Position numbers and translations under genes: made by a program. 64,000 nt of DNA from Streptomyces sp. NRRL WC-3742 (lineage in GTDB: Bacteria > Actinomycetota > Actinomycetes > Streptomycetales > Streptomycetaceae), in the NCBI RefSeq assembly GCF_000720635.1, contig NZ_JOCF01000073.1:1-64000 (forward strand). Reading direction: 5' to 3'. Numbering within the stretch: position 1 is the stretch's first letter; every line of letters begins with the position of its first letter. Below are positions 55,901-63,556 of this stretch, piece after piece. The notes beneath the pieces are model-generated. The model had not been told where the DNA came from, searched no databases, and saw only the letters and a list, made by a program, of their open reading frames with translations.

Positions 55901-56885
55901 CCTCGTAGCGGTAGCGCTGGTGCTTGAGCGCCGCGCGCAGTTCGACGGTGACCTGGCGCAGGGCCTCGGCCAGCGTGGTGGCCGGGTCCAGCGCGACGCG
56001 CACGGGCACCACGTTGGAGACCATGCCGGGCAGGCTGCGCGACGCCTTGCCGAGCCGGGTGGCCACGGGCAGGCCCAGGACGACCTCGGCGGCGCCCGTG
56101 GCGCGCTGGAGGTAGAGCGCGGAGGCGGCGGTGACGATCGCGGGCCAGGTGGCGCCGGCCTCGCGGGCGGTGTCGCGCAGCGCGTCGAGGTGCTCGGCGG
56201 GCAGGAAGGCGGTGCGGCGCACCAGGCCGTGGGCGAGGACGGGCTTGCGGGCGGACAGGCCCACGGGCTCGGGGCAGTCGGCGAGCCGCGCGGCCCAGTG
56301 GTCGCGGTCCTCGGTGAAGCGCTCGGAGGCGCGGTACTCCTGGTCGGCGGCGACGAGGTCGGCGAGCGTGCCGAAGGGGTTCGGCGGGCACTCCAGGCCC
56401 TCGGTCAGCGCGGTGTAGACCTCGGCCGCCCGCCGGGCCAGCAGGGCGACGGTGAAGCCGTCGACGACCACGTGGTGGTAGCAGTAGAACCACAGGTACC
56501 GGGCGGGGGCGACCTTCAGCAGTTCGAAGCGGAACAGCGGGTCGCGGCCCGGGTCGACGGGCGTCGCCATGGTGCGCCGCATCCGGTCGAGGGCGGCGGC
56601 CTCGGGGGCCGGCTCGCCGGTGAGGTCGACGACCTCGAGGACCCGCTCGGGGACGGGGCCGACGGCCTGCCACAGCTCGTCGCCGTCCTGGCCGATCCGC
56701 ACCCGCAGGGTCTCGGCCTCGGCGACCACCCGGCGCAGCGCCTCCTCGAGGACGCCGGCGTCCACCTCACCCTGGATCTCCAGGTATTCGGCGGCATTGA
56801 AGATCGGGTTGTCGGGGTCCAGCTGCTGGGCGAACCAAATTCCCGCCTGAGCGGCTGTCAGCGCTGTCCTGTCTCCGCCGAACAT
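52932..56885 (-). CDS. NRPS1: EntF-like C-A(Ser)-T-TE
   Basis: A 1317-residue single-module synthetase with its own thioesterase. C domain 1-440 (YHHVVVDGF at about 136-144), A 460-960 ([11 protein letters not shown] at 610-620; [13 protein letters not shown]; code DVWHVSLVDK, Ser type), T with Ser1000 (FELGGHSL), TE to the end (GYSSGG). Order, C-domain start ([14 protein letters not shown]) and A-domain wording closely follow the enterobactin synthetase EntF. ATG 56885 has AGGGGTGG upstream; an earlier frame extension to 57056 has no support. It carries no epimerase and ends in a TE, so it does not hand on to NRPS2 in an obvious way. Confidence 0.88.
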   Translation of the reverse strand: MFGGDRTALTAAQAGIWFAQQLDPDNPIFNAAEYLEIQGEVDAGVLEEALRRVVAEAETLRVRIGQDGDELWQAVGPVPERVLEVVDLTGEPAPEAAALDRMRRTMATPVDPGRDPLFRFELLKVAPARYLWFYCYHHVVVDGFTVALLARRAAEVYTALTEGLECPPNPFGTLADLVAADQEYRASERFTEDRDHWAARLADCPEPVGLSARKPVLAHGLVRRTAFLPAEHLDALRDTAREAGATWPAIVTAASALYLQRATGAAEVVLGLPVATRLGKASRSLPGMVSNVVPVRVALDPATTLAEALRQVTVELRAALKHQRYRYEDLRRDRRLLADDQRLTGPEINIMMFDYDLHFGAHRAVVHNLSIGPSDDLSVIVYDRSDGRGLQVDFDANPELYTEAELAAHQDRFLGFLANLAATGPEEPVGRIDLLGAAERELVLDTLNATARELPAATLTELLEGRAAVSAEAEALNFEGRSLSYRELHERADRLAHLLVERGAGPERLVALAVPRSVELVVALLAVLKSGAAYLPVDPDYPAERISLLLEDARPALLLTTQAVQGRLPAEPAVPHLLLDDPGLSAQLAERPATPPAVRLTPDHPAYVIYTSGSTGRPKGVLVPHRGIVNRLLWMQDALGLRADDRVLQKTPSGFDVSVWEFFWPLVQGATLVLARPEGHKDPAYLAALIREQRVTTAHFVPSMLQVFLQEEAAAGCSGLRRVVTSGEALPEETQGKLLRLLPGTELHNLYGPTEASVDVTAWRCVDQPGPVPIGRPVWNTRTYVLDAGLRPVAPGAPGELYLAGVQLARGYLDRRGLTAERFVADPYGPPGARMYRTGDLATWGADGALRYLGRTDDQVKIRGFRIELGEIEAALAQHPGLAAVAVLAREDRPGDRRLVAYLVPAPGTTPDHAEVRAHLAGRLPEHQVPAAFVTLDKLPVTPNGKLDRKALPAPDLGAAVSDRAPRTPREEIICELFAEVLGLPRIGVDDNFFELGGHSLLATRLVNRVRETFGLQLTIRSLFEAPTPALYGERLDDDSRSEDPLDVLLPLRPYGERPALFCVHPAGGLSWCYAGLIKHLGADHPVYGLQARGLDGTGELPGSFEEMAEDYLEQIRKVQPTGPYHLLGYSSGGIVAHVLASRLEREGEQVGLLAILDTYPGQTLAELGEQEILADLLRWVGYDRRRLGRKPLDFEQVVTLLRKLGSSLASLERHHIEAIGRVYANNRELVHEFEPARFGGDAVVIVASLDKVDISPTPATWSPYVAGRITPHYLERNHNDLMKPGALAEIGRILADELRAIDAAAAESAAPERRTS

Positions 56886-57123
56886 GCTTTTCGATCCACC
56901 CCTAGCAGTCGTTTGGCGCGGGATTCTTCCGCAATCGCGGAATCCCGGAGAATGAATTCCAGGAGGAAATTCATAACAAGCCCCGAAACGGCCCTGCAAT
57001 GGCGATCGCAGGAAGCTGACACGTCTGTTCGAGGCGGCTCCGGAACACTCTCGCACCCGTCGATCGGGGTCACAATCCTCGGTGCATCAAGCTGCCACCC
57101 GGGCCCGGAAGAGTGCACGAAGG
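56886..57123 (-). promoter_or_regulatory. Leader region of NRPS1 with a bulged hairpin
   Basis: Less GC-rich spacer between MbtH and NRPS1. GGGATTCTTCCGC and GCGGAATCCC (56920-56946) form a hairpin with a TTC bulge, and GAATTCC/GGAAATTC lie nearby. Because a terminator follows MbtH at 57124-57156, the NRPS operon probably has its own promoter here. Confidence 0.45.
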
Positions 57124-57156
57124 TGCCCGGCCCGCGCGAAAGGCGCGGACCGGGCA
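57124..57156 (-). terminator. Hairpin terminator after the MbtH gene
   Basis: TGCCCGGCCCGCGC and GCGCGGACCGGGCA pair with one mismatch around GAAAG, 15 bp after the MbtH stop on the minus strand. Confidence 0.7.
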
Positions 57157-57171
57157 CGGGTACTGCGGAGG

Positions 57172-57384
57172 TCATTCCCCCATCGCCACGACCAGGCTGC
57201 GGGGGCGCATGTCGACCCAGTTCTCGTTGATGTAGTCCAGGCACTCCTGGCGGCCCGCCTGGCCGTGCACGACCGTCCAGCCGGCCGGGACCTCGGCGAA
57301 TACCGGCCAGAGGGAGTGCTGGTTCTCCTCGTTGACCAGGACGAAGTAGGAGGCGCTGTCGTCCTCGAAGGGGTTGGTGGCCAT
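57172..57384 (-). CDS. MbtH-like NRPS accessory protein
   Basis: A 70-residue protein that binds and activates NRPS adenylation domains. The family pattern is clear: [32 protein letters not shown], and C-terminal [17 protein letters not shown] with the conserved Trp and DxRP. GAGGAG lies eight bases before ATG 57384. It stands between the type II PKS genes and the NRPS genes. Confidence 0.95.
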   Translation of the reverse strand: MATNPFEDDSASYFVLVNEENQHSLWPVFAEVPAGWTVVHGQAGRQECLDYINENWVDMRPRSLVVAMGE

Positions 57385-57435
57385 GGCCGGACTCCTCAAT
57401 TCCTGTCAATTCCAGATGACGGTGACACTGGTCGT

Positions 57436-58080
57436 TCAGCGGGCGGCGGCCGCCGCCTTGGCGGCCGTGCGCTCGCGGACGGCCGAGACGAACCCGGGCA
57501 GGCGGTCCACGCCCCAGAACTTCTCGAAGCCGTCGATGAAGTACGGCACCCCGAAGACGCCGTCACGGTGCACCGCGGCGAGCGCGGTCAGCCCGCGCTC
57601 GCGCACGGCCGGGTCGGCGCAGGCGCCGCCGAGCAGCTCGGGGGCGAGCCCCAGCTCCGGGCCGAAGCCCGCGATGACCGCGGGGTCGGAGATGTCCAGC
57701 CCGTCCTGCCAGCGGGCCCGGTAGGCGCGGTCGATGAACTCCCGCCCCCGCCCGTGCTCCTGGGCCACCAGGTACGCCAGGTGGGAGACCTCCCAGCGGG
57801 GCTCCCGGTCGACGGGCCAGACCATGTCCAGGTTGCGCTCGCGGGCGAGGCGGCGCACGTCCTGGAGGATGTACAGGTGCTTCTCGCGGGACATCGCGAC
57901 GTACGGGAGCTGGACGCCGCTCTGCTCCAGGTGCTCGTGGTGGTGGTCGTCCGGCTCCCAGAACGGCAGCCAGTCGACGGCCTCGGCGACGTCCGGGTAG
58001 TGCCCGATCAGGTCGCGGTAGGCCATCCAGGAGTACGGGCTGCGGAACGAGAAGTACCAGCGCGGCGGTTTTCTCGCCAT
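57436..58080 (-). CDS. HCCA-isomerase/DsbA-superfamily protein, probable double-bond isomerase of the PKS
   Basis: A 214-residue thioredoxin-fold protein of the 2-hydroxychromene-2-carboxylate isomerase (GST-kappa) type. The N-terminal WYFSFRSPYSWMAYRDL has SPYS where DsbA has CxxC, so it is not a disulfide oxidase; the late GVFGVPYFIDGFEKFWGVDRL is the conserved cis-Pro and product-end pattern of the family. Homologues in gene sets for cinnamoyl and polyene acyl chains are thought to isomerise a double bond before ring closure. It is the last gene of the type II PKS series, with a 69-bp repeat-bearing gap to the ketoreductase. Confidence 0.82.
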   Translation of the reverse strand: MARKPPRWYFSFRSPYSWMAYRDLIGHYPDVAEAVDWLPFWEPDDHHHEHLEQSGVQLPYVAMSREKHLYILQDVRRLARERNLDMVWPVDREPRWEVSHLAYLVAQEHGRGREFIDRAYRARWQDGLDISDPAVIAGFGPELGLAPELLGGACADPAVRERGLTALAAVHRDGVFGVPYFIDGFEKFWGVDRLPGFVSAVRERTAAKAAAAAR

Positions 58081-58089
58081 GGTGCCGCC

Positions 58090-58119
58090 TTTCTCAGTCT
58101 TTCTCAGTCTTTCTCAGTC
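58090..58119. repeat. Three tandem 10-bp repeats (TTCTCAGTCT)
   Basis: Three head-to-tail copies of TTCTCAGTCT, the last with a G, in the spacer between the ketoreductase and isomerase genes. Confidence 0.85.
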
Positions 58120-58149
58120 GGTCTCGGTGACTCAGTTCGTGCCGGTGGC

Positions 58150-58929
58150 TCAGATGGTGATGCCGCCGTCGATCTGCAGGACCGCGCCGGTGATGTACTG
58201 CGCCCGCTCGGACACCAGGTAGCCGACCAGGTCGGCGACCTCCTCGGCCCGGCCCATCCGCTTGAGCGGGATGGAGGCCATGACGTCCTTCAGTGCCCTA
58301 CCCTCGATGGCCGCCGTCATGTCCGTCTCGATGAACCCGGGGGCCACCGCGTTGACGCGGATGCCGTAGCGGCCGGTCTCCTTGGCCAGGGCGCGGGAGA
58401 AGCCGATGATCCCGGCCTTGGACGCCGAGTAGTTGGACTGCGTGGCGTGGCCGTACACCCCGGCGACCGAGGAGATGTTGACGATCGCGCCGGCCTTGCG
58501 CTTCATCATGCCGAACACCACGGCGCGGCAGACGTGGTAGACGCCGCCGAGGTTGGTGTCGATGACCTCCTGCCACTGCTCGTCGGTCATCAGCACCAGC
58601 GGGTTGTCGCGGGTGATGCCGGCGGCGGTGACCAGGGCGTCGACGGGGCCGAGGCTCTCCTCGACCTCGGCGACCAGTTCGCGCACCGGCTCGGCGGTGG
58701 TGACGTCCGCCCGGCGGCCCAGCACGCGGACGCCGTACGCGGCCGCCTCCTTCTCGAGGCTGCGCGCGGCCTCCTCGTCGGACCGGTAGCAGAACGCCAC
58801 GTCGAACCCGTCGCGGGCCAGGCCCAGCACGGTGGCGCGGCCGATGCCGCGCGATCCCCCGGTGACCAGCGCCACCCGGGAGGTGTTCTCCTCCATCGCT
58901 CCTCCATCGGTGTCGTGGCGCGCCGTCAT
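58150..58929 (-). CDS. FabG-like ketoreductase of the type II PKS
   Basis: A 259-residue short-chain dehydrogenase. NADPH-binding GGSRGIG, the NAAG-equivalent TAAG, catalytic Ser in NISSVAG and Tyr/Lys in YSASK are present, with NVAPGF and the usual TGAVLQIDGG end. It would reduce the beta-keto group on ACP. ATG 58929 overlaps the stop of the neighbouring dehydratase (ATGA). Confidence 0.92.
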   Translation of the reverse strand: MTARHDTDGGAMEENTSRVALVTGGSRGIGRATVLGLARDGFDVAFCYRSDEEAARSLEKEAAAYGVRVLGRRADVTTAEPVRELVAEVEESLGPVDALVTAAGITRDNPLVLMTDEQWQEVIDTNLGGVYHVCRAVVFGMMKRKAGAIVNISSVAGVYGHATQSNYSASKAGIIGFSRALAKETGRYGIRVNAVAPGFIETDMTAAIEGRALKDVMASIPLKRMGRAEEVADLVGYLVSERAQYITGAVLQIDGGITI

Positions 58930-59456
58930 GCGCTCGCCTCCAGCGGTTCGGACGGCGCCGACGGCTCGGACGGCTCCAGTGGCTCGGACGGCCGCAGCAC
59001 CTCGGCGGGGCGCATCGCCACCACCACGGAGCCCACGGTCAGCACCGCCCGGCCGTCGACCAGGCTCTCGCCCTCGAAGATCACGGTGTCCCCGACCGCG
59101 CGGGAGACCCGCACCCGGTGCTCCAGGACGTCCCCGGGCAGCACCGGGTGGTGGAAGACCACCCCGCCCATGCTGCCGAAGAGCATCACCTTCCCGGTGA
59201 GCACGTCCGGGTTGGGGTCCTGCCAGGTGCCGAGCAGTCCCGCACTCTGGCACCAGGACTCCACCAGCAGGGACTGCGGGTAGCCGAAGCCCTCCTCCGG
59301 GGTGTCCGGGCCGAGTTCGGCGTACCAGGGCTCGTTGCAGGTGACGGCCTTGACCGCGGTGATCCGCTCGCCGGGCACCAGCTCGAGCACCCGGTCGACG
59401 AGCAGCATCGGGAAGCGGTGCGGCAGCCGGCCGCGGATCTCCACCTGGCCGCTCAT
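58926..59456 (-). CDS. Hot-dog dehydratase homologue keeping the Glu but lacking the catalytic His
   Basis: A 176-residue FabA/FabZ-like protein beginning LPHRFPMLLVDRVLEL. At the active site the family GHFPxxPxxPGV is replaced by AELGPDTPEEGFGYPQ, so the catalytic His is gone, while the acidic residue in LLVESWCQSAGLL remains. The next gene has the opposite pattern, so the two may form one heteromeric active site. The C-terminus is a SEPLEPSEPSAPSEP tandem. Both ends overlap neighbouring genes (ATGA). Confidence 0.82.
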   Translation of the reverse strand: MSGQVEIRGRLPHRFPMLLVDRVLELVPGERITAVKAVTCNEPWYAELGPDTPEEGFGYPQSLLVESWCQSAGLLGTWQDPNPDVLTGKVMLFGSMGGVVFHHPVLPGDVLEHRVRVSRAVGDTVIFEGESLVDGRAVLTVGSVVVAMRPAEVLRPSEPLEPSEPSAPSEPLEASA

Positions 59457-59878
59457 CCGGACACCTCGCCCCGGTAGCGCAGCCGAAGCTTCGCGACATC
59501 GCCGCGCGCCGAGCGGATCGCCCCACGCACCTTCCAACCGCCCTCCGCCGCACGCCAGTCGAGGTCCACATCCAGGACGTCCCCCGGGTAGACGGGGCTG
59601 GTGAACCTGGTCGACTCGACCTCGGCAAGCTCCAGCGGGCCGGCCCCGGCCGGGGCTGTGGCGAGCACCCCGGCGTGCGCCAGGTCCAGCAGGCAGACGC
59701 CGGGGAAGATCGGGAAGCCCGGGTAGTGGCCGGGCAGGACCGTCTCCCCGGCCGCGACGGTGAAGCGCACGGCCGTGCGCGGCCCGTCCGCGGCGGTGAC
59801 CTCGACCGGCCCGGCCAGCGGGGTGGCCCGCTGCCACAGCGGCCGCACCCGCGTCGGGCTCAGGGTGCCCGCCGTCAT
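59453..59878 (-). CDS. Hot-dog dehydratase homologue keeping the His, with Asp in place of Glu
   Basis: A 141-residue FabZ-like protein. The motif GHYPGFPIFPGVCLLDLAH keeps the catalytic His and the HxxxGxxxFPG shape, but the acidic residue 14 positions later is Asp instead of Glu. Start overlaps the ACP stop (TGATG), and its stop overlaps the partner dehydratase, which suggests stoichiometric synthesis. It would form the double bonds of a polyene or cinnamoyl-type chain together with its partner. Confidence 0.82.
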   Translation of the reverse strand: MTAGTLSPTRVRPLWQRATPLAGPVEVTAADGPRTAVRFTVAAGETVLPGHYPGFPIFPGVCLLDLAHAGVLATAPAGAGPLELAEVESTRFTSPVYPGDVLDVDLDWRAAEGGWKVRGAIRSARGDVAKLRLRYRGEVSG

Positions 59879-60138
59879 CAGCGCGCCCGCACCTTCGCGA
59901 GCAGCAGCTCGTAGGCCCGCGCCAGGCAGGTGAACTCCTTGAGCTCGGACTCGGGGATCTTCACCCCGTACCTCTTCTCCAGGACGACGACGACCTCCAG
60001 CGCCATCAGCGAGTCGACCTCCAGGTCGTCCACGAAGTCGGCGTCGTCGGTGAGTTCGGCCACCTCGATGTCGAGGACCTTCGCGACCACCTCGCGCAGC
60101 TCCTCCAGGTCCAGCACAGCGCTCGGCGCGCTCGTCAT
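59878..60138 (-). CDS. Acyl carrier protein
   Basis: An 86-residue acidic carrier. The phosphopantetheine site is DLEVDSLMALEVV (Ser about residue 43), and the four-helix layout is typical of type II PKS/FAS ACPs. It would carry the growing chain between the KS, ketoreductase and dehydratases and deliver it to the starter C domain. Coupled by TGATG to the dehydratase gene. Confidence 0.93.
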   Translation of the reverse strand: MTSAPSAVLDLEELREVVAKVLDIEVAELTDDADFVDDLEVDSLMALEVVVVLEKRYGVKIPESELKEFTCLARAYELLLAKVRAR

Positions 60139-60196
60139 GAGTCCGTCCTCTTTCTCGTTGTCCCGAAGCTTGGTGACGATCAGTCAGTTCTGGTTC

Positions 60197-60241
60197 GTTC
60201 AGCGCATCTTGGCCGTTCAGCGCGTCTTGGCCGCTCAGCGC
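60197..60241. repeat. 18-bp tandem repeat duplicating the 3' end of the KS-like gene
   Basis: GTTCAGCGCATCTTGGCC (60197-60214) and GTTCAGCGCGTCTTGGCC (60215-60232) are followed by a partial third unit that contains the real stop codon at 60235. Each unit repeats the GCGCTGA ending on the minus strand. Confidence 0.8.
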
Positions 60242-61338
60242 AGGCCGAGCACCGCGCAGCCGACCGAGCCGGCGCGGTCCACCGAGGTGACGACCCCGAT
60301 GCGCCCGGAAGCCTCGGCGGGCCTGTCCTCGGCGTAGGCGAGCAGCGCCGCGGCCTGGAAGGCGGCCGCGGCCGCCCCGGTGTCGCCGATCAGCTCGGCG
60401 GGGGCGAGGTCGACGGCGCCCGCGCCGCCGAGCACCTCGTGGACGGCGGCGGTCTCGGCCTCGCCCTCCGGGCCGGGGGCGCCGGAGCGGGCGACCACGG
60501 CGACCTCCCCGGGCTCGACCCCCGCCTGGGCGAGGGCCCGGCGCAGCGTGCGGGCCAGCACGGGCCGCACGTCGCCGTCGAGGGCGACGCCGAGTTCCAC
60601 GGCGAGCAGTTCGGCGAGCACCGGCTGCTCCTCGCCGTCCTGCGCGGGCGGCTCGACCAGCAGCACGGCGCAGCCCTCGCCGAGCGCGGGGGCGCCCGCG
60701 CCCTCGGCGGCGTGGTGCTCGAGCCAGGCGCGGGCGGCGGAGAACTCCTCGGCCGCGCCGGTCAGTACGGTGCGGGCCCGTCCGGCGGCGAGCAGCCGGC
60801 GCGAGTAGCTGAGCGCGTGCAGTCCGGCGACGCGGCCGCCGGCGATGGTCGCGTTGGGGCCCTTGAGCTGGTACCAGATGGCGCACTGGCCGGCGGCGCA
60901 GTTCATCACCGTGTTGGGGAACTTCGCCGGGTCGACGAAGAAGGGCTCCTGGCCGGTGAGCGAGTCCCGGGTGAAGTCCATCATGCTCTGCGCACTGCCG
61001 GTGGTGGTGCCCAGCGCCAGCGCCGCGCGCTCGCCGGTGCCCACGGCCTTGTTGCGGGGGCCGTCCTCGAGCAGGGCGCCGACCGCGGTGACGGCCAGGC
61101 CCGTGACGCGGTCCATGGACCGGGTGCCCTTCTTGCCGAGCGCCGAGCGCACGTCGAAGCCGGGCACGACGCAGGCCGTGCCGTCCGAGGTCGGGGCCAG
61201 CTCCGGGGCCAGGGCGGCCGCGGTGGTGCGGCGCTCGCGCAGGCCCTGGGCGAAGGCAGCCCGGCCGATCCCGAACGGCGACACCGCCGACCAGGCGGTG
61301 ATGACCGGGCGCCGGCTGCCGGTCCGGGTGGTAGTCAT
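60235..61338 (-). CDS. Ketosynthase-fold protein without active-site Cys (chain-length-factor-like)
   Basis: A 367-residue thiolase-fold protein. The family block FPNTVMNCAAGQCAIWYQLKG is followed by PNATIAGGRVAGLHAL, where the catalytic Cys of ketosynthases is Arg. The C-terminal His motifs of an active KS are also not seen, so it should act as the KS-beta (chain-length factor) partner of an active KS-alpha. No KS-alpha gene is inside the window; it is expected beyond 64000 or elsewhere. Start ATG 61338 is 52 bp after the DsrE-like gene in the same series. Confidence 0.85.
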   Translation of the reverse strand: MTTTRTGSRRPVITAWSAVSPFGIGRAAFAQGLRERRTTAAALAPELAPTSDGTACVVPGFDVRSALGKKGTRSMDRVTGLAVTAVGALLEDGPRNKAVGTGERAALALGTTTGSAQSMMDFTRDSLTGQEPFFVDPAKFPNTVMNCAAGQCAIWYQLKGPNATIAGGRVAGLHALSYSRRLLAAGRARTVLTGAAEEFSAARAWLEHHAAEGAGAPALGEGCAVLLVEPPAQDGEEQPVLAELLAVELGVALDGDVRPVLARTLRRALAQAGVEPGEVAVVARSGAPGPEGEAETAAVHEVLGGAGAVDLAPAELIGDTGAAAAAFQAAALLAYAEDRPAEASGRIGVVTSVDRAGSVGCAVLGLR

Positions 61339-61390
61339 ACCCGCTCCAACTCCTTGCGATCAGAGGTTTGTTGACAGTTGACGGCCGCGC

Positions 61391-61828
61391 TCACAGGAAG
61401 CAGACCATCCGGTACTCGGGCCAGCGCAGGGCGAGTTCGCCGTCCGCGGCGACCCGTACGCCGTCCAGCAGGACGTCGGGGTCGGTCCCGGTGAAGCCGA
61501 AGGCGGCGAGCGCCGACTCCTCGGCCCAGACCCGCACCCCGGCGTCGATCAGGGTCCTCAGTCCGGCCCGGGGGTCGGTGAGGGTCTCGACCACGGTGTC
61601 GCCGAGGCGCAGCGCCGGCAGCGGCCGGGCGCGGACGGCGTGGGTGGCGGCCTGTCCGCGCAACAGCACGTCCAGTCCGCCGAGTTGGCGGTGCAGTTCG
61701 GCGGCGAGGTAGAGCGCGTCGAAGAACTGCTTCTCCAGCGCGCCCCGGTGGCCGCGCTCGACGATGGCCAATGTGCGGCCCTCGGCAGATACCTGACGGT
61801 CCATCGGATTACCCATCGGATCACCCAT
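61391..61828 (-). CDS. DsrE-family protein, third of three
   Basis: A 145-residue protein of the DsrE/DsrF sulfur-relay fold (LEKQFFDALYLAAELHRQL, LLRGQAATHAV, DPRAGLRTLIDAGVRVWAEESAL, ending WPEYRMVCFL). ATG 61828 overlaps the preceding stop (TGATG); the opening MGDPMGNPMD is a short tandem, so Met9 could also start translation. The only Cys is the third residue from the end, a place where DsrF/DsrH-type proteins can carry reactive residues. Its role in a type II PKS operon is unknown. Confidence 0.72.
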   Translation of the reverse strand: MGDPMGNPMDRQVSAEGRTLAIVERGHRGALEKQFFDALYLAAELHRQLGGLDVLLRGQAATHAVRARPLPALRLGDTVVETLTDPRAGLRTLIDAGVRVWAEESALAAFGFTGTDPDVLLDGVRVAADGELALRWPEYRMVCFL

Positions 61829-62235
61829 CAGATCACTCCGACCAGGAGGGTCCGGCCGGCCGCCGCCACGTTCGCGGCGTAGCCGCCCGGTGGCCGCAGG
61901 ACGACCTCGGGCAGGTGGTCGACGGCGCCGCGGTCGTCGCTGCAGAACCGGCAGCCGTACCAGTACAGCTGCTCGGGGAACGCCTTGAGCATGCCCCGCA
62001 CCAGCGAGGTGGTCGTCGGGTAGACGGTGTTCCACTCGGCGAGGTTGCGCGGCTTGTCCTCCCCCAGGCCCTGCTGGGTGAGCAGGGTCGCGTAGCCGCA
62101 GGTCCAGATCTGGACGCTGGCTCCGCGTTCCAGCAGGGCCTGGGTGAGGCGCAGCACGGTGGTGACGCGGTCGTCGGCGTGCGGGGTGCCCATCAGGGTG
62201 ATGAGCAGGTCGGTCGGCGGGATGCGGCGGGCCAT
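61828..62235 (-). CDS. DsrE-family protein, second of three, with a CxxC motif
   Basis: A 135-residue protein similar in layout to TusD/DsrE: TDLLITLMGTPHADDRVTTVLRLTQALLERG, then VQIWTCGYATLL. It holds a Cys pair in YWYGCRFCSDDRG that could handle persulfide or a redox switch. It is linked by one-base TGATG overlaps to DsrE-like genes on both sides, so the three are made together and probably form a heteromer, as TusBCD does. Confidence 0.75.
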   Translation of the reverse strand: MARRIPPTDLLITLMGTPHADDRVTTVLRLTQALLERGASVQIWTCGYATLLTQQGLGEDKPRNLAEWNTVYPTTTSLVRGMLKAFPEQLYWYGCRFCSDDRGAVDHLPEVVLRPPGGYAANVAAAGRTLLVGVI

Positions 62236-62591
62236 CAGTGCCAGACCACGTTCACGTCGGGGTCCAGCATCCAGCCCGCCACCTCGTCCATCCCGGTGAC
62301 GCGGACGGTGGGGCGCAGCGCGCCCTCGTCCATCCCGCGCTGGGTGAGGGAGAAGCGGTCCGCCGCGAGTCGGCCGCCGGCCTCCTGGAAGCTGTCCAGC
62401 GCGGAGTCGCTGCCCGGCAGGGCGAGGGCGACGCCGTCCTGGACGAGGAACATCAGGACGGGCCGGCCCGCCTCGGCCTGGGCGACCGCGTCGCGGCGGA
62501 AGCCCGCCTCCTGCGGGGCGCAGTGGCCCTGGCTCTCGATCAGCAGGTACCACGGCGTGCCGCGCTCGACGGCGGCCCAGGCGTCCGTCAC
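62235..62591 (-). CDS. DsrE-family protein, first of three
   Basis: A 118-residue protein with the alternating strand-helix layout of DsrE proteins (PWYLLIESQGHCAPQEAGFRRD, RPVLMFLVQDGVALAL, GGRLAADRFSLTQRGM, DPDVNVVWH). Start is a GTG overlapping the stop of the double hot-dog gene (GTGA). No TusA or TusE partner is in view. Confidence 0.7.
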   Translation of the reverse strand: MTDAWAAVERGTPWYLLIESQGHCAPQEAGFRRDAVAQAEAGRPVLMFLVQDGVALALPGSDSALDSFQEAGGRLAADRFSLTQRGMDEGALRPTVRVTGMDEVAGWMLDPDVNVVWH

Positions 62592-63556
62592 GAGCCGTGC
62601 ACCCCGTTGATCGCGTCCAGGACGTGCTGGTCGAAGTTGACCAGGCTCCAGTCGCGGCGGTTGCCGATGACGGCGTAGCCGTGGACGATGCTGCCGGTGG
62701 CGGTCTTGACGAGCTTGCCGTCGCGCAGGACGTAGAAGTCCATCTTCGAGGTGTAGGTGAAGTCCTTGAAGACCTCCTCGACGGAGTAGACCGTGTAGAG
62801 GTCCTCCTCCATCAGCGCCTCGTCGAGGATGCGGATGTCGGAGCGCGGCACGACCGGGATCCACCTGCGGTCGTCCAGCAGGGTCTTGATGGAGATGCCG
62901 CGGTCCGCGACGAAGCGGTCCTTGCCCTCCTCCATCAGGCGCAGGTAGCCGGACATCTGGATGCGCTCGGTGAAGTGGCAGTACGGGTACGGGATGTTCC
63001 ACTTCCACGCGTAGGCGTTGCGGCCCTCGGTGAGCGAGGCGAGGATCTCGGCCTCGGCGGGGGCGGCGGCGGCCTCGGCGCGCTCCAGGTCGTCGCCGAG
63101 CTTGGCCACGGCGAAGCGGGCGAGCTGCGCGGGGACCTCGCCGGCGGCCTCCAGGTAGGTGTCGATCCGCAGGGAGACGCGGACCTTGGAGGTGACGGCC
63201 TTCAGGACCTCGCCGCCGCGCTCGACGGTGATGGTGACCTTGAAGCCGACGGTCCCGTCCTCGTCCTTGGTCCACGGGGTGACCTCGGCCGTGGCGACGT
63301 CGTCCATGTGGAAGGCGTGCAGGATGCGGGTGTCGATGGAGACGATGTCCAGGCCCAGGCCGTGCTCCTCGTAGAGGGCGCGGGCGGGCAGCTCGGACTG
63401 GCGGAAGTGGTCGAGGACGGCCTCCTCCACCAGGTAGTTGACGTGCTTGAAGCCGATCCAGGTGCAGATGTTGGAGCCCTCGTAGCGGGGGCGGACCTGG
63501 ACGGTGGTGGCCGTCGTCAGCAGGGCCTTGACGGCGGTGTCGGTGACAAGGGTCAT
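62588..63556 (-). CDS. Double hot-dog thioesterase-like protein
   Basis: A 322-residue protein with two hot-dog-like halves: residues about 15-130 (YEGSNICTWIGFKHVNYLVEEAVLDHFR) and about 170-310 (YPYCHFTERIQMSGYLRLMEEGKDRFV, then STATGSIVHGYA-like strand). The first half keeps the long central helix of acyl-ACP/CoA thioesterases. Likely acts on the acyl chain bound to ACP, either releasing it or handling its transfer; catalytic residues cannot be assigned. It overlaps both neighbours (TGATG and GTGA). Confidence 0.72.
   Translation of the reverse strand: MTLVTDTAVKALLTTATTVQVRPRYEGSNICTWIGFKHVNYLVEEAVLDHFRQSELPARALYEEHGLGLDIVSIDTRILHAFHMDDVATAEVTPWTKDEDGTVGFKVTITVERGGEVLKAVTSKVRVSLRIDTYLEAAGEVPAQLARFAVAKLGDDLERAEAAAAPAEAEILASLTEGRNAYAWKWNIPYPYCHFTERIQMSGYLRLMEEGKDRFVADRGISIKTLLDDRRWIPVVPRSDIRILDEALMEEDLYTVYSVEEVFKDFTYTSKMDFYVLRDGKLVKTATGSIVHGYAVIGNRRDWSLVNFDQHVLDAINGVHGS

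Noticed and set aside
46690..56673. A single 3327-codon minus-strand frame apparently covering NRPS1 and NRPS2
   Set aside because: The part upstream of 52860 is out of frame with the real NRPS1 and the part after 48303 is out of frame with the epimerase; only the middle is coding.
52932..56885. NRPS1 as a complete enterobactin-type siderophore system
   Set aside because: No dihydroxybenzoate genes (entABCE-like), iron-uptake genes or iron-box-like sites are seen in the window; the resemblance to EntF is structural only.
56858..56974. A 38-codon minus-strand frame ([18 protein letters not shown] start) overlapping the NRPS1 start, considered as a leader peptide
   Set aside because: No convincing ribosome site and no amino-acid bias typical of attenuation; hairpins nearby are noted instead.
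57436..58080. Annotation as a DsbA-type disulfide oxidoreductase
   Set aside because: The active site has SPYS without cysteines and there is no signal peptide; the HCCA-isomerase-type reading fits better.
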